This document shows positions 52,172 to 61,049 of a stretch of 64,000 bases of DNA, in pieces. The notes under the pieces are model-generated. The model was not told the DNA's origin. It did not search any database and saw nothing but the letters and a program-made list of their open reading frames with translations. The position numbers were made by a program, and so were the translations under genes. This DNA is from Chitinophaga sp. XS-30 (GTDB lineage: Bacteria; Bacteroidota; Bacteroidia; Chitinophagales; Chitinophagaceae). How positions within the stretch are numbered: the first letter of the stretch is position 1; each line of letters begins with the position of its first letter. Where the stretch lies: positions 4,338,032 through 4,402,031 of the forward strand of contig NZ_CP043006.1 of the NCBI RefSeq assembly GCF_008086345.1, read 5' to 3'.

Positions 52172-53890
52172 ATGAAAAATCTCGTCATACTCCTTCTGAT
52201 AACGTTCCTGTTCACGCCATCCTGCAAGGATGTGCTGGACCAGACGCCGCAGGGCGTAGTGTCGGACGATGATCTGAACACGCCGGAAAATATCGACAAA
52301 ATGGTCATCGCCGCCTATTCCGCACTGGGCAACGACCATTACACATCCCCCTACACCAGCCTCTGGGCCTACGGCAGCATCCGCGGGGGAGACGCATACA
52401 AAGGCGGGGACGGTCCGGGTGACCTCAGCGAGTTCCACCTGCTGGAAACCTTTTCCCTCAATCGTGTGGACAATGGCCTGACCGATGAGTTGTGGTTTCG
52501 TTTATACGTAGGCGTAGGCAGGGTGAACGATGCATTAAGACGCCTCAACGCCATCGACCCCGCCAGCTACCCGCAACGGGAAACCCGGCAGGGAGAAATG
52601 CGCTTCCTGCGCGGGCATTTCTACTTCCTGCTGAAGATCCTTTTCAAATACACCCCTTATATCGATGAAAATGCGGAAAGAACGGCCTATGATACCATTT
52701 CCAACAGGGCGCTTTCCAATGATGCGCTCTGGACAAAAATTGCGGACGACTTCCGGGCAGCCGTTGCACAACTGCCGCCAAGTCAGCCCGAGATCGGCCG
52801 CGCCAGCCAGTCCTCCGCCAAAGCCTACCTCGCCAAAACCTTGTTGTATCAAGCGTATGAACAGAATGAAAAAAATGAAGTGACCGCCATCAACACGGCG
52901 AAACTGGAAGAGGTCAACAAACTCTGCGATGAGATCATTACCACACAAAAATACCGGCTCAACGATGACTATGGCGACAACTTCCTGACGCAATCCGAGA
53001 ACAGCCGGGAATCCGTATTCGCCATCCAGTATTCGAAAGACGACGGCACACCGAAAGGCCGGCTGGATTACGGCCATGCACTGAACTATCCCATGAACCA
53101 GGAATTCGGCTGCTGCGGGTTCCATGTGCCCAGCCACGACCTGATCAACTCCTTCAAAACAGATGCGAACGGCCTGCCCATGTTCGATCATTATAACGAT
53201 GTGGATGTAGCGGAATCCGGCGATTACCAGACCGGCACCTTCGATCCCCGGCTGGACCATACGGTAGCCATCCCGGGCAAACCGTTCAAATACGATCCCC
53301 TGTTCGTGTTCCAGCGCTCCTGGGCCCGCGCGCCGGAGGTCTATGACGCATTCGCCAGCCTGAAAGAAGCGGTATCACCGGATGATCCTTCCTTCCAGAA
53401 GATCCCGCCCTTCATGTCCAGCTCCAAGAACTGGGATATCATCCGGTTCAGCGACGTAATGCTCTTCAAAGCCGAAGCCCTCATAGAACTGGGCAGGCAT
53501 CTGGAAGCGCTCCCGCTGATCAACGACCTCCGCACCCGTTCCGCAAACAGTACGGCCAGGCTCAGAAAAGCGGATGATACACCGGTATCCAATTACAGCG
53601 TAGCCACCTACCAGCCGGGCGTCAACTGCACCTGGACGCAGCCCTTTGCCCGCCAGGCACTGCGCTGGGAGCGCCGCCTGGAACTGGCCACCGAAGGATA
53701 TCATTTCTTCGACCTGGTAAGATGGGGCATTGCCGCTGAATATATCAATCACTATTTTACCATCGAAAAAAACAGGTCCGCCCATCTCAGCGATGCCGCA
53801 TTCCGGAAGAACAGGGACGAATACCTCCCCGTTCCGTTAAACCAGATCAACTACAGCCGCGGGTTGTATAAACAGAATAACGGATGGTAA
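52172..53890 (+). CDS. SusD-like outer-membrane glycan-binding lipoprotein
   Basis: A 572-residue RagB/SusD family protein: signal peptide with lipobox (TPSC, Cys near residue 16), then the TPR-rich fold. Visible landmarks are QTPQGVVSDDDLNTPENIDKM at the N-terminus, RQGEMRFLRGHFYFLLKILF for the early helix pair, and ALRWERRLELATEGYHFFDLVRWG near the C-terminus, the most diagnostic element of the family. It caps the SusC channel and binds the polysaccharide at the cell surface. In this operon the ligand is probably a fructan (levan or inulin). Confidence 0.94.
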   Translation: MKNLVILLLITFLFTPSCKDVLDQTPQGVVSDDDLNTPENIDKMVIAAYSALGNDHYTSPYTSLWAYGSIRGGDAYKGGDGPGDLSEFHLLETFSLNRVDNGLTDELWFRLYVGVGRVNDALRRLNAIDPASYPQRETRQGEMRFLRGHFYFLLKILFKYTPYIDENAERTAYDTISNRALSNDALWTKIADDFRAAVAQLPPSQPEIGRASQSSAKAYLAKTLLYQAYEQNEKNEVTAINTAKLEEVNKLCDEIITTQKYRLNDDYGDNFLTQSENSRESVFAIQYSKDDGTPKGRLDYGHALNYPMNQEFGCCGFHVPSHDLINSFKTDANGLPMFDHYNDVDVAESGDYQTGTFDPRLDHTVAIPGKPFKYDPLFVFQRSWARAPEVYDAFASLKEAVSPDDPSFQKIPPFMSSSKNWDIIRFSDVMLFKAEALIELGRHLEALPLINDLRTRSANSTARLRKADDTPVSNYSVATYQPGVNCTWTQPFARQALRWERRLELATEGYHFFDLVRWGIAAEYINHYFTIEKNRSAHLSDAAFRKNRDEYLPVPLNQINYSRGLYKQNNGW

Positions 53891-53925
53891 AAGATATCAG
53901 AACACTAACGACTAAATTACATGTC

Positions 53926-55596
53926 ATGAAGACAATATGGACCGGAATATTATGCCTGTGCCTCCTTGTACAGGCCGCCAGCGCACAACAATTCAGCAGC
54001 ACCTTCAAAGCCTCTAAAAAGTGGCTGGTGCTGCCGGTAAAGAACGGCGCGCCGAAAAAGAACGTGGAATTGTGGATAGACGGGGAACACGAGCGCTGGT
54101 TTGACATAGAACTGGCGGACGGCGAGCCGGACTGGCTGGCATACCTCGATATCAGCGCCTGGAAAGGCATGGACATTGAGCTGCGGGTAGACAAGCTGGG
54201 CAAGGATTCCAAAGCCTTCTCCCCCATCCGGCAAAGCGATGAAGACCGGAATGAAGGGGAACTGTACAAGGAAAAACTGCGCGGGCAGTTCCATTTCTCT
54301 CCCAAACGGGGATGGACGAACGACCCCAACGGCATGGTGTATTACAACGGGGAGTACCATCTCTTTTTCCAGCACAACCCCTACGGCGTGAAATGGGGGA
54401 ATATGCACTGGGGGCATGCGGTCAGCAAAGACCTTGTGCATTGGAAAGAACTTGGCATAGCGTTGTATCCTGACAAATTCGGGCCGATGTTCAGCGGCGG
54501 CGCGGTGGTAGACAGCAATAACACCAGCGGTTTCGGGAAACCCGGTCAACCTCCGATGGTCATGTATTTCACCGGCGCCAGGTCCTGGGGCCAGGGCCTG
54601 GCCTGGAGCACAGATGGCCGGAACTTCTCCAAAATGGACCGCACCGTGGTGCACCGGATCAATAAAGACAACCGCGATCCCAAAGTGATCTGGCATGCGC
54701 CCACAAACAAATGGGTGATGGTGCTTTATGTGGAGCGGGATAACGGTCAGCACAGCATGCAATTCCTCACCTCCCCGGATATGAAAAAGTGGACAAAAAG
54801 CAGTGTGACGATGGGTGGTACCGGCGATGACCGTTATCTCTTCGAATGCCCCGAGTTCTTCGAACTGCCCGTAGAAGGGCAACCGTCGGAGAAAAAATGG
54901 GTGCTCACCGGCGCCAACAGCCAATATGCGATCGGCACATTCGATGGTTCCACATTCACCCCGGAAGCGGAAAGGCTGAATGGCCAGCTCGGGCGCGATT
55001 TCTATGCCTCCCAGACCTTCAGCGACCAGCCGGAAGGCCGCCGCATCGAAATAGGCTGGTGGCGTACGCATACGGACAAAGGCGCATCAAGCTTCAACCA
55101 GGCCATGAGCATTCCCCTGGAGCTGAAGCTTGTGCGTACCGCCCAGGGCCTGCGGCTCACGCGTACGCCCGTGAAAGAACTGGAGTCCCTGCGCAACAAA
55201 ACTTACCTTATCAGCGCCCGCAGATTGAAAGCCGGTAGCGCCAATCCGTTTTCGGACATCCATGAAGAACTGCTGGAGATCAGAACATCGATCCAGCCCG
55301 GCAACGCCAGCCAGGTAACCCTGGATATCAATGGCCTCCCTGTGGTGTACGATGTAGCGAAACAGCAATTGCAGATAGACGGCGTAACGGCACCGGCTCC
55401 CCTCGTGAACGGCAGCCTGTCCCTGATCATTTATGCTGACCGCATTGGCGTAGAGGTGTTTACGGCGGATGGATTGCTATTCATGCCGGTAAATGTGAAT
55501 ATCGATGCCGCAAAACGCGCCCTTTCGCTCTCCGTAAGCGGCGGAACGGCCAAACTGGGCAAAACGGCCGTGTATGGACTGAAAAGTATCTGGTAA
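53926..55596 (+). CDS. Secreted GH32 fructan hydrolase with N-terminal DUF4980-like domain
   Basis: A 556-residue exported glycosidase that releases fructose from fructans or sucrose. I start at 53926 (MKTIWTGILCLCLL), which gives a proper signal peptide cut near ASAQQ. Residues about 20-125 look like the DUF4980 domain found before GH32 in Bacteroidota. The five-bladed catalytic domain has the nucleophile in GWTNDPNGM, the transition-state Asp in NRDPKVIWH and the acid/base Glu in FECPEFF; a beta-sandwich follows. Signal type I and no lipobox suggest periplasm. Exo- versus endo-action, and levan versus inulin, cannot be told by eye. It ends the fructan operon. Confidence 0.93.
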   Translation: MKTIWTGILCLCLLVQAASAQQFSSTFKASKKWLVLPVKNGAPKKNVELWIDGEHERWFDIELADGEPDWLAYLDISAWKGMDIELRVDKLGKDSKAFSPIRQSDEDRNEGELYKEKLRGQFHFSPKRGWTNDPNGMVYYNGEYHLFFQHNPYGVKWGNMHWGHAVSKDLVHWKELGIALYPDKFGPMFSGGAVVDSNNTSGFGKPGQPPMVMYFTGARSWGQGLAWSTDGRNFSKMDRTVVHRINKDNRDPKVIWHAPTNKWVMVLYVERDNGQHSMQFLTSPDMKKWTKSSVTMGGTGDDRYLFECPEFFELPVEGQPSEKKWVLTGANSQYAIGTFDGSTFTPEAERLNGQLGRDFYASQTFSDQPEGRRIEIGWWRTHTDKGASSFNQAMSIPLELKLVRTAQGLRLTRTPVKELESLRNKTYLISARRLKAGSANPFSDIHEELLEIRTSIQPGNASQVTLDINGLPVVYDVAKQQLQIDGVTAPAPLVNGSLSLIIYADRIGVEVFTADGLLFMPVNVNIDAAKRALSLSVSGGTAKLGKTAVYGLKSIW

Positions 55597-55616
55597 ACAA
55601 ATTGCCAAAGAGCTTG

Positions 55617-55667
55617 CCGGGGTAAATGACTGTTGCGGATCAACTGTCGTTTACCCCGGTCTTTTTT
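55617..55667 (+). terminator. Terminator of the fructan operon
   Basis: CCGGGGTAAA (55617-55626) pairs with TTTACCCCGG (55650-55659), extended inward by TGAC/GTC pairing, followed by TCTTTTTT. Confidence 0.9.
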
Positions 55668-55711
55668 CACCCTGCCCCACGATTTACGGTTAATTTTAAT
55701 TTTATCGTATC

Positions 55712-55740
55712 TTGCATCATTATTCTTTAATCTAATTTTA
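55712..55740 (+). promoter_or_regulatory. accD: Probable accD promoter
   Basis: TTG at 55712-55714 and TAATTTTA at 55733-55740 with 18 bases between: good spacing, but the -7 element ends in A rather than G. The ATG follows 14 bases later. Confidence 0.4.
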
Positions 55741-55754
55741 GCACAAACACTAGT

Positions 55755-56600
55755 ATGAGCTGGTTTAAGCGAATCAAACAAGGCATTCAGACCACTACCA
55801 GTGAGAAGAAGGAAGCGCCGGACGGTTTATGGCACAAATGCCCGAATTGCAAGAAGACGACGACAATGAAAGACCTGAAAGCCAATTTGTACGTCTGCGA
55901 CAAATGCAACTTTCATAACCGGATCAATTCACCTGAGTATTTCGAGATCATCTTTGACAATAATGAATTCGAGGAGCTGTTCACCAACATCTATCCGAAA
56001 GACGAACTTGGCTTCAATGACCTGAAACCCTATGGCGCCAGGCTGAAAGAAGCGCAGAAGAAATCCGGCCTTACGGATGCAATGCGCGTAGGGGCTGGTG
56101 ATGTGAACGGGAAAGGATTGGTTGTGGCCTGTATGGATTTTAACTTCATCGGCGGCTCTATGGGTTCCGTTGTGGGCGAGAAAATCGCGCGGAGCATCGA
56201 TCATTGTATCGCCAACAAGGTTGGCCTGATGATCATCTCCAAATCCGGCGGAGCCAGGATGATGGAAAGCGCCTTTTCACTGATGCAAATGGCTAAAACA
56301 TCCGCCAAGCTCACGCAACTGGCCGCAGCGCGACTTCCGTATATTTCGTTGATGACAGACCCCACCACCGGCGGTGTAACAGCATCTTACGCTATGCTGG
56401 GCGATATCAATACCGCAGAACCGGGCGCCCTCATTGGCTTCGCAGGCCCGCGCGTTATCAAGGAAACAATTAAAAAAGACCTCCCCGAAGGCTTCCAAAG
56501 CGCAGAATTCCTGCTGGAACATGGGTTCCTGGACTTCATCGTGGACCGTAAAGACCTGAAGAACAGGATCAGCACATTGCTGGAGTTGTTTGAAAAGTAA
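55755..56600 (+). CDS. accD: Acetyl-CoA carboxylase carboxyltransferase subunit beta
   Basis: AccD is the beta half of the carboxyltransferase that makes malonyl-CoA for fatty-acid synthesis. The 281-residue protein opens with a four-cysteine zinc ribbon (WHKCPNCKK ... VCDKCNFHNR, C-x2-C and C-x2-C) and continues with the crotonase-like fold: SGGARMMESAFSLMQMAKTSA, DPTTGGVTASYAMLGD and GFAGPRVIKETIKKDLPEGFQ are standard. Length is normal. The alpha subunit is not in the window. It is followed after 31 bases by smpB on the same strand. Confidence 0.97.
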   Translation: MSWFKRIKQGIQTTTSEKKEAPDGLWHKCPNCKKTTTMKDLKANLYVCDKCNFHNRINSPEYFEIIFDNNEFEELFTNIYPKDELGFNDLKPYGARLKEAQKKSGLTDAMRVGAGDVNGKGLVVACMDFNFIGGSMGSVVGEKIARSIDHCIANKVGLMIISKSGGARMMESAFSLMQMAKTSAKLTQLAAARLPYISLMTDPTTGGVTASYAMLGDINTAEPGALIGFAGPRVIKETIKKDLPEGFQSAEFLLEHGFLDFIVDRKDLKNRISTLLELFEK

Positions 56601-56631
56601 AAACGGGACATTTTACCTTTTACTTTTCCAC

Positions 56632-57072
56632 ATGGCAGAATTAAAGAACAGATCGGCTTATTTCGAGTTTGCGATAGAAGATAAATATATCGCCGGGATG
56701 GTATTGACCGGTACCGAGATCAAATCCGTCCGCGGCGGAAGAGTGAGTTTTAACGACAGCTTCTGCTATTTCTCCAAAGGAGAGCTATTCGTCAAAAGCC
56801 TTCATATCGCTGAATATTCCCACGGCACCTACGCCAATCACGATCCCCTCCGGGAACGCAAGCTGCTCCTGCAAAGGAAAGAGCTGAAGAAAATGGAGAA
56901 AAAGATCCAGGAACGCGGATACACCATCGTACCGCTGCGCATTTTCGTCACGGAAAAAGGATTGGCCAAAATGGAGATCGGTATCGGCAAGGGTAAAAAA
57001 CTGCATGACAAACGCGATTCCATCAAGCAACGGGAAGTGGATCGGGAGCTTCGGCGGAATTACAAGATCTGA
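56632..57072 (+). CDS. smpB: SsrA-binding protein SmpB
   Basis: SmpB carries tmRNA to stalled ribosomes for trans-translation. With the ATG at 56632 (MAELKNRSAYFEF) the protein has 146 residues; a longer frame reaches back toward accD but is atypical. The OB-fold signatures GMVLTGTEIKSVRGGRVSFNDSF and HIAEYSHGTYANHDPLRERKLLL are present, as is the C-terminal basic tail (KLHDKRDSIKQREVDRELRR) that enters the ribosome. tmRNA itself is not in the window. Nothing unusual. Confidence 0.96.
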   Translation: MAELKNRSAYFEFAIEDKYIAGMVLTGTEIKSVRGGRVSFNDSFCYFSKGELFVKSLHIAEYSHGTYANHDPLRERKLLLQRKELKKMEKKIQERGYTIVPLRIFVTEKGLAKMEIGIGKGKKLHDKRDSIKQREVDRELRRNYKI

Positions 57073-57204
57073 CCGGGGGGTAATACGACTCTCCCACCTG
57101 TTTGGGAGTACGTTACGCTCAAGCCCGGCCGGATGATGTCATGCCCCACGCTGCATGCTATTCCGTCACGCATCGCGAATAGCCCCAATACTGAATATAT
57201 TATC

Positions 57205-57212
57205 TATATTCG
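57205..57212 (+). promoter_or_regulatory. -7-like box before the TPR-like lipoprotein gene
   Basis: TATATTCG, identical to the box at 21072-21079, 17 bases before the ATG at 57230. In the gap before it, CTCCCA/TGGGAG at about 57091-57108 forms a small hairpin that may end smpB transcription. Confidence 0.45.
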
Positions 57213-57229
57213 CAATCAATTAATCGCTT

Positions 57230-58348
57230 ATGTTGCGCTATTTACCTATCCTGTTTGCTATCGTCCTGTTTTCCTGTAAATCAGGGGAAAAGCTCTACAA
57301 CCAGGGCAAGTTTGATGCAGCCGTTGAGTCCTTCGTAAAGAAGCTACAGCGCCGGCCACAGGACGCCACTTCGCTCAGCTTGTTACCAAAAGCCTACGAA
57401 GCCGCCATGGACTACCATGAAGGAAGGGCCAGGCAGGCACTGGCTTCCAACAATGACCTGAAATGGGAATCCGTGCGCCGGGAATACCGCTCCATGCAGT
57501 CCCTGTACGATATCATCCGCAGTTCCCCTGCCGCCAATGCCGTTGTAAAACCGAAAGATTATTCCGCCGCCATTTCCGGCGCGCAGGAAAATGCAGCGGA
57601 AGCACGGTATGCCCGGGGAATACAACTGCTCGATGAAGGCTCAAGGCAAGGCGCCAGGGAGGCTTACAGTGAATTCGACGCCGCACTGCGCCTCGCTCCC
57701 AACTACAAAGATGCCCGGCAACTGCGCGACCAGGCCTACCAGATGGCCCTCATCAATGTAGTGGTCAGCGAAATAGATGTGCGCTCCCCATACTTCCAGT
57801 TCTCCGCAGACCAGTTCAGGGACGCACTGGTGCGCAACCTGGAACAGCGCCGCATCAACAATTTCGTAAAGTTTTATGATGAACGTTATGTTCGTGGGGA
57901 CAGGGACTTCCGGGCGGACCAGTACATGGAAATGCGCTTTTATGATTTTATTGTGGGCCAGACGTATGTAGACCGTTCCCAGCGGGAGGTTTCCAAAAGC
58001 ATTCCCGTTGCCGGCAACAAAAAGGATAGTATTGTGTACATCACCGTGAAAGCCACACTTTTCATCACCCGTAAAACCGTGGCCTCCAGCGGTGTGCTGG
58101 ACTACCGCATCACCGATGTGGAGAATAACCGCACACTGCGGCAGGACAGGGTGCCGGGCAATTTCACCTGGCAGAACCAGTTCGGTACTTTCCGCGGCGA
58201 TGAAAGAGCCCTCAGCGATGAAGATAAACGCCTGATAGGCGGCCGCGATATTCCGCCCCCACCGCCGCAGGAGCTGTTCCTGGAGCTGACAAGACCGATA
58301 TACGACAGGCTGGCCACCGATCTGCAGAGCTTTTACAGCCGCTATTAA
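57230..58348 (+). CDS. TPR-like lipoprotein of unknown function
   Basis: A 372-residue predicted lipoprotein: hydrophobic start and lipobox LFSC (Cys16). Residues about 20-60 and 120-170 look like tetratricopeptide helices (GEKLYNQGKFDAAVESFVKKL; ARGIQLLDEGSRQGAREAYSEFD), a repeat used for protein contacts. The C-terminal half (about 175-340) is a distinct beta-rich domain containing NNRTLRQDRVPGNFTWQNQF, after which IPPPPPQELF forms a Pro-rich linker to a final helix. I do not recognise the family by name. The following META-domain lipoprotein is 45 bases downstream and may share its transcript. Confidence 0.7.
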   Translation: MLRYLPILFAIVLFSCKSGEKLYNQGKFDAAVESFVKKLQRRPQDATSLSLLPKAYEAAMDYHEGRARQALASNNDLKWESVRREYRSMQSLYDIIRSSPAANAVVKPKDYSAAISGAQENAAEARYARGIQLLDEGSRQGAREAYSEFDAALRLAPNYKDARQLRDQAYQMALINVVVSEIDVRSPYFQFSADQFRDALVRNLEQRRINNFVKFYDERYVRGDRDFRADQYMEMRFYDFIVGQTYVDRSQREVSKSIPVAGNKKDSIVYITVKATLFITRKTVASSGVLDYRITDVENNRTLRQDRVPGNFTWQNQFGTFRGDERALSDEDKRLIGGRDIPPPPPQELFLELTRPIYDRLATDLQSFYSRY

Positions 58349-58393
58349 CCTTTTGGCCGCTTTATTGTTATAAAACCTAAAACCGATCTCACC

Positions 58394-58819
58394 ATGAAAA
58401 GATGTTTCCCCGTATTCGCCGCGCTGGCAACGTTTATATTCTCCGCCTGCGCCTCCTCCAATAAAACCGCCGCCAATAACGATGCGGACCTTTTCAGAAC
58501 ATGGCAGCTGATAGAGCTGGATGGGCAGGCGATAGACACGACTAAGCTGAACCGCCCGGCGCAACTGACCTTTGAACAGGCGGAACAGCGCGTGTTCGGC
58601 TCCGCCGGCTGCAATTCCATGACGGGAAAATATACCCTTGAAGCACCGGATAAACTCAGCTTCTCTCCTATGGCCGCCACAAAGATGGCCTGTCCGGATA
58701 TGAGCGTGGAAATGAAGTTTCAGGAGATCATCGGAAAAGTAAATACCTGGAGCGTTGCGGAAGGATTCCTGATATTGAGCCAGGACGATACGCCGCTGGC
58801 GAAATTCGCGGCAAAATAA
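58394..58819 (+). CDS. META domain lipoprotein (HslJ-like)
   Basis: A 141-residue outer-membrane-type lipoprotein: lipobox FSAC (Cys19) and then one META domain marked by LFRTWQLIELDGQ, FGSAGCNSMTGKYTLE, and MAATKMACPDMSVEMKFQ. META/HslJ proteins are linked to stress or antibiotic tolerance in enterobacteria; the molecular role is unknown. It is convergent with the ABC exporter gene, with 55 bases between and only a weak hairpin there (AATGC/GCATT). Confidence 0.85.
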   Translation: MKRCFPVFAALATFIFSACASSNKTAANNDADLFRTWQLIELDGQAIDTTKLNRPAQLTFEQAEQRVFGSAGCNSMTGKYTLEAPDKLSFSPMAATKMACPDMSVEMKFQEIIGKVNTWSVAEGFLILSQDDTPLAKFAAK

Positions 58820-58874
58820 ACCCCTGAAACCAAAATGCGTTGCATTTATCCGGATGCAGTACTAAAATCCTTTA

Positions 58875-61046
58875 TCAGATCGCCTGGTGATGGTGCCAGA
58901 GTTTTGAGTAGATCGCATTGTTCTGCAACAGCTGGCTGTGCGTACCTTCCTCCGCCATCACCCCTTCCTGTAATACCACGATCTTGTCCGCATTGACCAC
59001 CGTGCTCAGCCGGTGAGCGATCACGAGGATGGTCTTGCCTTTATCCCGCAATTGCTGCATCACTTCCTGTACGTATTGATCGGAAACGGAATCCAGGGAA
59101 GAAGTAGCTTCATCGAGTATGAGAATGTCCGGATCACGGTACAGCGCCCTTGCAATAGCCAGCCGTTGACGCTGGCCGCCAGAGAGGTTTACGCCATGTT
59201 CGCCCAGCATCGTGTTAAAACCCTCAGGCAGTTTCTCTATAAAATGGAGTATCCCCAATTGCGCCGATATCTGCAATACCTTTTGCATATCCGGCTCAAA
59301 TTCGCCCACGGCGATATTCTCCAGCACCGTTCCCGCAAACAGGTCAATCTGCTGCGGCACAACGCTCACCTGTCTGCGCAGGCTCTCGTGTTCTATATAC
59401 CGGATATCCAGGTTGCCGATCATGATGCTGCCTTCCTGCAACGGGTAGATATTCTGCAACAATGCCATCAGCGTGGATTTCCCCGAACCGCTCTCTCCCA
59501 CGATCGCCGTGATCTTCCCTTTGCGGATCTGCAGGGAGAAGCGCCGGAATACTTCCACCCGGGTGCCATAACGGAAGGATACGTTCTGAAAAACGATATC
59601 TCCCGCCAGTTCCGGACCAAGCTTCACTTTGTTGCCCGTTTCCTCCTGCGCCAGGTCCATGATCTCGAACAGGCGGTCTGCCGCTATCAACGCATCCTGC
59701 AAGCTGCGGTTGGCGCCGATAAGGCTCATGGCCGGGCCGGTGAAATAGCCGATAAGCGCGTAAAAGCTCAGCAATTCACCCGGACTGAGCTGCCGGTCCA
59801 TCACAAAATAGGAGCCGGCCCACAGCAGGATCACCACAAAAGCGCTGGTAATAAAACTGCTGGCATTCCCGATATAGAGGTTAGCCACGGATGAGGAGAA
59901 GATCGTTTTCAGCAACCGTACAAAGCGGCTCTCGGTTTTGATATTGGCATATTCCTCCAATCCGAAACGTTTGATGGTGGCTGCAGCATTCAGTGATTCC
60001 ACCAGCTGGCTCCCCAGTTCCGCATTATCTTCCATCAGCTTGCGCTGCATCCTCTTGTTGATCTGGTTGCTGATGCGGTAAACGATCCCGTACACCGGCA
60101 ATATGGCCAGTACGATCAGCGCCAGCTTCCAGTAATAAGTGAACATCAGGGCGAAAGAGAACAATACGATGAACACGTTCACCACCAGCCCGATAGCTAC
60201 ATCGTTGATGAATACACGAATTTTAACGGCATCGCCTATACGGGAAGTGATCTCCCCTACCCGCATGGTATCAAAGAATTGCTGCGGCAGCCGCAGGAGA
60301 TGCTTGTAATATCCGAGGATCAGCCGCGCATCGATCTGCTGGCCGGTTTTCAATGCAAAGATGCTTTTCCAGTGCCCGATGAAGAACTGCAGCACCAGGA
60401 TCAGCAACATAATGGTACCCAACAGGTTCAGCAGGTTGCCATTCCCTTCCACCAGCACATTGTCGATGATCTTCTGCACATAGATGGAGGTGGAGAGACC
60501 GAGGACGGTATAGATCATGGCGCCGAACAGGGCCTGCAATACCACGGAGCGGTGCGGCCTCAGCAGGAACCAGAAGCGTTGCAGGTGGGACACTTTTTCG
60601 TTACCTGCCTGAAAAGCCTCATCCGGCATCAGCAGGATCAGCACATTGGTCCACATAGCCGAAAACTGCGCATGCGGCATTTTATGGTACAGACCGTCTG
60701 CGGGGTCCATGATCACCACATGCGTTTTGGTCACCTTGCAGATCACCACGAAATGGTGCAGTTTTTCCTGTACGATCACATGTGCGATGGCGGGCTTGGG
60801 TATGTTAAAAAGCGCTTCGAACGGGCCTTTCACACCTTTTGCCTGAAAGCCGATCTTGTTGGCGGCTTCTATTACGCCCAGCACATTGGTGCCTTTGCTG
60901 TCCGTTGCCGCCAGCTGACGGATTCGGGCGACGGGCAGTTGCAGGTTATAAAATGCGGCTACGGATGCGAGGCATGCAGCCCCGCAATCGCTGATATCCC
61001 GCTGGCGTACACGGACGCTTTTCTTTAATCTGATGGTTGCGGACAT
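58875..61046 (-). CDS. Peptidase (C39)-containing ABC exporter
   Basis: A 723-residue bacteriocin/RiPP-type exporter (PCAT) of the inner membrane. Residues about 10-140 are a C39 peptidase with the catalytic Cys21 in RDISDCGAACLAS, His in KLHHFVVIC and Asp in VVIMDPADG; it cuts leader peptides after a double glycine. A six-helix transmembrane domain follows (about 165-440), then the ATPase (about 470-723) with Walker A VGESGSGKST, LSGGQRQRLAIARAL and ILILDEATSSLD. All catalytic residues are present. It lies 3 bases after the HlyD gene. No double-glycine precursor is visible nearby. Confidence 0.93.
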   Translation of the reverse strand: MSATIRLKKSVRVRQRDISDCGAACLASVAAFYNLQLPVARIRQLAATDSKGTNVLGVIEAANKIGFQAKGVKGPFEALFNIPKPAIAHVIVQEKLHHFVVICKVTKTHVVIMDPADGLYHKMPHAQFSAMWTNVLILLMPDEAFQAGNEKVSHLQRFWFLLRPHRSVVLQALFGAMIYTVLGLSTSIYVQKIIDNVLVEGNGNLLNLLGTIMLLILVLQFFIGHWKSIFALKTGQQIDARLILGYYKHLLRLPQQFFDTMRVGEITSRIGDAVKIRVFINDVAIGLVVNVFIVLFSFALMFTYYWKLALIVLAILPVYGIVYRISNQINKRMQRKLMEDNAELGSQLVESLNAAATIKRFGLEEYANIKTESRFVRLLKTIFSSSVANLYIGNASSFITSAFVVILLWAGSYFVMDRQLSPGELLSFYALIGYFTGPAMSLIGANRSLQDALIAADRLFEIMDLAQEETGNKVKLGPELAGDIVFQNVSFRYGTRVEVFRRFSLQIRKGKITAIVGESGSGKSTLMALLQNIYPLQEGSIMIGNLDIRYIEHESLRRQVSVVPQQIDLFAGTVLENIAVGEFEPDMQKVLQISAQLGILHFIEKLPEGFNTMLGEHGVNLSGGQRQRLAIARALYRDPDILILDEATSSLDSVSDQYVQEVMQQLRDKGKTILVIAHRLSTVVNADKIVVLQEGVMAEEGTHSQLLQNNAIYSKLWHHHQAI

Positions 61047-61049
61047 GGG

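Noticed and set aside
57082..57092. TAATACGACTC resembles the start of a phage T7 promoter
   Set aside because: Only the first 11 bases agree; the essential downstream part is different and there is no phage context. Chance match.
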